From Verrucomicrobia subdivision 6 bacterium (GTDB lineage: Bacteria; Verrucomicrobiota; Verrucomicrobiia; Methylacidiphilales; Verrucolacustridaceae), in NCBI GenBank assembly GCA_945874125.1, contig CAMCFB010000010.1:1-35611 (forward strand): a stretch of DNA of 35,611 bases, in the 5' to 3' direction. How positions within the stretch are numbered: the stretch's first letter is position 1; each line of letters opens with the position of its first letter. The position numbers and the translations under genes are program-made. Shown piece after piece: positions 31,787 to 35,611 of the stretch. Below the pieces are notes generated by a model. That model did not search any database and was not told the origin of the DNA. It saw only the letters and a program-made list of their open reading frames with translations.

Positions 31787-32923
31787 TTACTGGGTGTAAG
31801 CCGGGTCGATGCCGAGCTGGCGGGCACCCGCGCCCTCTTTTTTGATGAGCACGGCAGATCCTGCGGGTATGACGAGGTTGTTGGCGGAACCAGCGGCACC
31901 ACTGCGGGTGGATTTCCAGGAGGGAGCGTTCGTGGTCGACCCGTTCCAGAATCCTCCGGTGTACCCGTTGGCAGACGGCGATGCGGAATTCACATAGCTT
32001 TGTACCGTACCTGCCGATGTCAGAACACGAACCTCATCGCAAGCTGAAATTAAGGTGCTGGTTTTCACATAGCGGTGAAGCCCAGTTTCAGCAAGGGTTG
32101 TGTCCTTGAAATTTGGGGTAGAAACGGCAAAGACCGCGTTGTCAGCACCTTCCAAAAGGGCTTGCAGGCGGGTCGGACGGTAAATCCCCGTCAAGTACAG
32201 GGTGGCATCCGTAGTTTTATTCCGTTTTACATAAATTCCACCCGACAGAGGGACACGGACCTGCGAGTAATCGATGCCAGTCACCACGTTCCGGGTGGGC
32301 TTCCAAGCTGAACCCGTCCAGTAGTAGAGCTCGAGCACACCACTGCGCACCAAGCCAATGTTGTCCGCGCTGGAGGCCAACCCACCTGATAAGCCCGAGG
32401 CGGCGATCGCGGCGGCATTGTTGCCAAAGAGGGTCCCAAGAGTCCAATCCTTGCGGATGACGTACTTAGTTCCAAGCTCAACCGGGAGAGCAAATCCGCC
32501 CACGACGGTTACGCCGCCAGTGGAAAAGGACGAGATGATCTTGGTCAGCCCAATGTTTGCCCCCGAGGTGATCTCGAGGACGTACTGATTATCTTCCGTC
32601 GCGAAATTGTTGTCAGTCACGCGAGCGGTGCTGGCCACGGGATTGCCAAGGGCAGCTAGGGCAGAGGCATCGAACCCGGAATCCGAGAAAACGGTCGAGC
32701 TGTTGCTGTTGGCCGGCACCGTGGTTGTTACCAAACCCTCATAAATGGAGGGCCGTGCCACGGGAATACCGACAAACTTTACGCCAGCCACGCCACTAGT
32801 CTTAGCGGGAATGGTGACAGGAAACAGGGCGCTAGCCTCGCCGACACCGGCGCGACTGGCTGAGGGTCCCGCGAGAATGGCAGCGGCCACCATCGCGAAA
32901 ACGAACGAAGCTTGATTTTTCAT
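31787..32923 (-). CDS. Exported protein, probable TIGR02597 family
   Basis: 378 aa from ATG 32921-32923 (MKNQASFVFAMVAAAILAG), preceded by AAAGGAG; the 32974 start on the track overlaps that site. A signal peptide ends near ASRA. The body has YVLEITSGANIGLTKIISS, LGTKYVIRKDWTLGTLFG, LYYWTGSAWKPTRN and SGGIYVKRNKTTDATLYLTG. This order resembles the TIGR02597 family known mostly from Verrucomicrobia; assignment from memory, moderate confidence. It heads a five-gene exported-protein cluster and its start faces the giant He_PIG gene across 489 bases. Confidence 0.75.
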   Translation of the reverse strand: MKNQASFVFAMVAAAILAGPSASRAGVGEASALFPVTIPAKTSGVAGVKFVGIPVARPSIYEGLVTTTVPANSNSSTVFSDSGFDASALAALGNPVASTARVTDNNFATEDNQYVLEITSGANIGLTKIISSFSTGGVTVVGGFALPVELGTKYVIRKDWTLGTLFGNNAAAIAASGLSGGLASSADNIGLVRSGVLELYYWTGSAWKPTRNVVTGIDYSQVRVPLSGGIYVKRNKTTDATLYLTGIYRPTRLQALLEGADNAVFAVSTPNFKDTTLAETGLHRYVKTSTLISACDEVRVLTSAGTVQSYVNSASPSANGYTGGFWNGSTTNAPSWKSTRSGAAGSANNLVIPAGSAVLIKKEGAGARQLGIDPAYTQ

Positions 32924-33412
32924 ATTTGTATTTTCTCCTTTGATAATTGGTTTTGGTTTGCTCAAACTCCCCAAAACGTACTCAGCGATCGCTTTTTTGC
33001 AACGGGTTTATTGTTACAATTTCAAGACAGTTTTCTTACCACCCCCGCAACCCTGTCTGAGGAATCGATTCGGGCGGAGGCAGACCTGCCTAGACTCCCC
33101 CTCTTAATCAAATTGCCTCTTCTCTTAATTTAAAACGCTGACTCTGGCAGGCAAAGGAGGGAGCCCTCCTTAAAGAATCATCCCGAACTATCAGCCACTA
33201 TAATTTTCTAGATGTTGTGTTGAAATGGTTTTCACCTCAAAGCCGAAAAAAAATAACGCTATATGTAGTTATTCTCAATTGTGACAATTTGGTGGCAGTC
33301 GGCCCAGGCTCTTGATTTTTTGGCCCACGAGAACTTAGTTGATCTGAGTAGGGTCGCCCCACTGGTTCTCTAAATCTAGGACTAGCGCCGCCCTTTACTG
33401 AACTTTCATAAT
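32924..33412. other. 489-bp AT-rich divergent regulatory region
   Basis: No convincing gene; ORFs on the track here (32912, 33237) lack ribosome binding sites and protein-like composition. It contains two copies of the 11-bp palindrome ATTGTNACAAT at 33010-33020 (ATTGTTACAAT) and 33278-33288 (inside AATTGTGACAATT). It also has an 8-bp inverted repeat AAGGAGGG/CCCTCCTT at 33154-33171 and AATAAC/GTTATT at 33252-33273. It must carry the promoters of both the TIGR02597-like cluster and the He_PIG gene. Confidence 0.6.
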
Positions 33413-35611
33413 ATGGAAACCGAATATTATAACAGAAGAAGGGGGAGGAAGCTAGACTCAGCTTTAGCTGAACGCATCTGGCCAAAGGGCATCAGGCACC
33501 TATTGGCACTTTTCGCTACCTCGTCCTTTATACTCCTCGCTTCTGTCGCCCGCTCGGAAAACCTATTTGTCAGCCTCCCCTTCGCCGGCGGCTATACGCA
33601 GGCCGATGGCTCGGCCATTGAGGACAGTTATACCTTCCGTCTGGGTTCCTTCACCCTGGATCCAGACACTGACGCGGCCGGCATCGCTACCCTGTTGACC
33701 GGCAACAACGCGGTGGCCAACCTAACCAACGGGGCGAACTTTCAGGAATTCGGAACCTTAGCCTGGGGGAATCGAGATGGAGGCGACAATCTGGGATTTG
33801 AGTTTGATGCTGCTGCTCTCATTAATCGGGATATATTCCTTCTGATTTTTGATTCGGCGGCCAATAATCTAGGTGGGGCTAGCCAAATTGGCGTTTTCCG
33901 ATTTTACAACGACCCAAGATCACCCGCTGTCTTTGAGGACCGCACCTCCTCGTTGGACAAAGAGCTTTTTCTTATCCCTCTGATGGAATCCGACCCGGAT
34001 AATGATGCTTTTTTTACCCCGTTTTTCGGCAATCTGCGGTTTAATGATTCCAGCAACACCACCACCATCCTGGCCGAGGCCGCGGGCGGCCTAGCCATCA
34101 CCAGCGGCAATCCGCCCAACGGCGTGGAGGACGACCCCTTTGCCGGGTACACGATCACCGCCAACAATGGGGCCACGCTATTTTCCGCCACGGGCCTACC
34201 GGACGGCCTGTCCGTTAATGCCGCCACTGGGGAGATTTCAGGTACGCCGACCGAATCGGGAACGTTTAACGTGACCTTGAAGGCCAACAACCCTTTTTTC
34301 GTTGAACTCTCCAAATCTGTCACCCTGACCGTGGCAGCAGCGGTGGGAAATCCCCCGGTGATCACCCCGCCGACAAACCAGACCCTCGTCCGTACCGCCA
34401 GCTTCTCCTTGGACATCTCCGCCACGGAAAATCCGACCAGTTACACCCTGCAGGGGGCACCGGCCGGATTGTCCATCAACGCCCAAGGCCAGATTCGGGG
34501 GAGCACCACGGTTGCTGCTGGTGATTACGTGCTCACTGTCACTGCCGCCAACCCGGGAGGGAGCAGCCAAGAGACCTTCACCTTGACCGTCTCCAACCCC
34601 ACGGTGACCCCATCCTCGGCGGTCGTGAACGGGGCGCTCGGCGCGGCCATTACGCCCGTCACCATGATAATTTCTGCAGGAACTACCGCCACTTTCAGCG
34701 CCAGCCTACCCGCTGGCTTGTCGATTGACGCTGCCACTGGGACTGTTAGTGGAACGCCCTCTTCCGTGGTCGCGACCACCTTGAGCACGATTACGGCAAA
34801 TTTCGGATCGGGCGTCTCCGCCACCACCGATCTGGAATTTACGGTTGTCAGCGCTGCGCCCTCTCTGCTTCCGCTCGCCGCCGGAGAAAGTGAGCTGACC
34901 CGGAATTCTTCCGTCAATTTCGCCCTCGAAATTGATCAAAGCGTTGGGTCAGTCGGGCCATATATTTACTCGGTTGTGGGAAGCCTCCCGCCCGGAATTG
35001 AACTCGACGGCACGCGGGGCACGCTTTCAGGAAGCCCCAAGACTTTGGGAGAGTTCCCGGTGGTTTTCCGAGTCCGATCCTTGAACTCTGTCGGAACCAG
35101 TGCAGATCTACCGGTGACTTTTACGGTGGAGGCCCCCACCCCGCAGATCACCGGTCGCCTTTTCGTCGGTGGCGGCGTGAACAAACCTTTTATCTATAAC
35201 GCCCGCAGTAACGATACCCATACTTGGCAGCTCATTGGGGCCCCTAGCTGGCTGAGCCTCTCCGGAAACGTGCTTTCGGGGGTTCCTTCCGCTGGAGGAA
35301 CTTACCGCGTCACTTTGGTAGCCTCCACCACGGGTCGCCTGGGAAATGCGATTGAGGATCGAGAGACACTCACCATTACGGTGACGGCGGGACGGCCGGA
35401 TCCCTCTGCTTTTTCTTTTGCATCTGGAATTATGCGCGTCGGCGTGCCCGTCTGGCACAGCAATGGGGCGGAAGGGGTGTTTTTGTTGGGTCAGGATCAA
35501 GGGGATAACTCATCTATGTATTTCAACGCCTCTGGACTCCCGGTAGGGCTGAACTTCGGAAGAAAATGGGTGGACGATTCCGCCAGTGCGGATCCCCTTG
35601 TCGGAAGCTGG
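33413..35611 (+). CDS. Giant exported protein with He_PIG/Ig-like repeats (runs off the right edge)
   Basis: Open frame of 733 codons with no stop before the window edge, therefore missing from the track. I read it from ATG 33413: a basic N-terminal extension of about 30 residues, then a signal/anchor (LLALFATSSFILLASVARS). Next comes a unique domain starting with LFVSLPFAGGYTQADGSA and SYTFRLGSFTLDPDTD (about 50-215). From about residue 225 it is a chain of Ig-like putative domains of He_PIG type. The signatures recur: ATGLPDGLSVNAATGEISGTP, GAPAGLSINAQGQIRG, SLPAGLSIDAATGTVSGTP, SLPPGIELDGTRGTLSGSP, SWLSLSGNVLSGVPSAGGTY (quoted in part). Surface adhesin or S-layer-like role is likely but not shown. 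Confidence 0.8.
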   Translation, partial: METEYYNRRRGRKLDSALAERIWPKGIRHLLALFATSSFILLASVARSENLFVSLPFAGGYTQADGSAIEDSYTFRLGSFTLDPDTDAAGIATLLTGNNAVANLTNGANFQEFGTLAWGNRDGGDNLGFEFDAAALINRDIFLLIFDSAANNLGGASQIGVFRFYNDPRSPAVFEDRTSSLDKELFLIPLMESDPDNDAFFTPFFGNLRFNDSSNTTTILAEAAGGLAITSGNPPNGVEDDPFAGYTITANNGATLFSATGLPDGLSVNAATGEISGTPTESGTFNVTLKANNPFFVELSKSVTLTVAAAVGNPPVITPPTNQTLVRTASFSLDISATENPTSYTLQGAPAGLSINAQGQIRGSTTVAAGDYVLTVTAANPGGSSQETFTLTVSNPTVTPSSAVVNGALGAAITPVTMIISAGTTATFSASLPAGLSIDAATGTVSGTPSSVVATTLSTITANFGSGVSATTDLEFTVVSAAPSLLPLAAGESELTRNSSVNFALEIDQSVGSVGPYIYSVVGSLPPGIELDGTRGTLSGSPKTLGEFPVVFRVRSLNSVGTSADLPVTFTVEAPTPQITGRLFVGGGVNKPFIYNARSNDTHTWQLIGAPSWLSLSGNVLSGVPSAGGTYRVTLVASTTGRLGNAIEDRETLTITVTAGRPDPSAFSFASGIMRVGVPVWHSNGAEGVFLLGQDQGDNSSMYFNASGLPVGLNFGRKWVDDSASADPLVGSW

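Noticed and set aside
33237-33485. 82-aa minus-strand ORF in the divergent region
   Set aside because: It overlaps the palindromic elements and the start of the He_PIG gene, with no ribosome binding site or family features.

Overview
The window looks like a chromosomal segment of a member of the Verrucomicrobiota (class not resolved). The reasons are the combination of two PEP-CTERM sorting-signal proteins, a probable TIGR02597-type exported protein, a putative-Ig (He_PIG-like) giant surface protein, a YhaM-like OB/HD protein and Mla/Lpt envelope genes implying a Gram-negative outer membrane. This is inferred from family content, not from a marker gene. Coding DNA is strongly C- or G-rich up to about 25.8 kb and visibly less so from about 26 to 35.6 kb.

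Layout. 1-2779 (-): HAD phosphatase, mlaE, mlaF and mlaD (cut by the left edge), a lipid-transport operon. 2839-5702 (+): ruvB and a secreted trypsin-like/TPR protein. 5733-7007: four very small exported Cys-rich proteins, one of 42 aa missed by the ORF track, ending in a TRASH/YHS-like metal-binding protein; together they look like a metal or thiol handling cluster. 7044-7588 (+): a promoter, a heavily structured leader RNA containing an intrinsic terminator and a hairpin that traps the ribosome binding site, an 80-aa orphan protein resembling the arm-binding domain of tyrosine recombinases, and a final terminator. 7591-10220 (-): LptF/G permease translationally coupled to a GT39/ArnT-like glycosyltransferase; 10307 (+): YqeY protein.

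10799-14014 holds two VapBC-type toxin-antitoxin modules, on opposite strands, with the same promoter-to-ATG geometry. Between them lie a YHYH/EF-hand gene interrupted by an in-frame TAG and a SOUL-family gene coupled to the second toxin. 14032-18121: YhaM-like exonuclease, a small membrane protein, nrnA, truB and ribF. 18118-24725 (-): a complete phosphate regulon (phoB-phoR, pstS-pstC-pstA-pstB-phoU) with recognisable Pho boxes in front of both phoB and pstS. 24728-25784: two genes of unknown function.

25789-26813 is a REP-associated tyrosine transposase (RAYT) flanked on both sides by a 13-bp motif GGGGTC-N3-GGTC recurring at exactly 61-bp steps, with inverted arms between motifs (BIME-like). 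26868-32923 (-) is a five-gene cluster for exported proteins: TIGR02597-like, two PEP-CTERM proteins, a beta-helix surface protein and a TPR lipoprotein, the last separated from its neighbour by a terminator whose T-run touches the ribosome binding site. Divergent from it, after a 489-bp spacer with two copies of ATTGTNACAAT, a very long He_PIG-repeat protein (33413 on) runs off the right edge; it is not in the ORF track because its stop lies outside.
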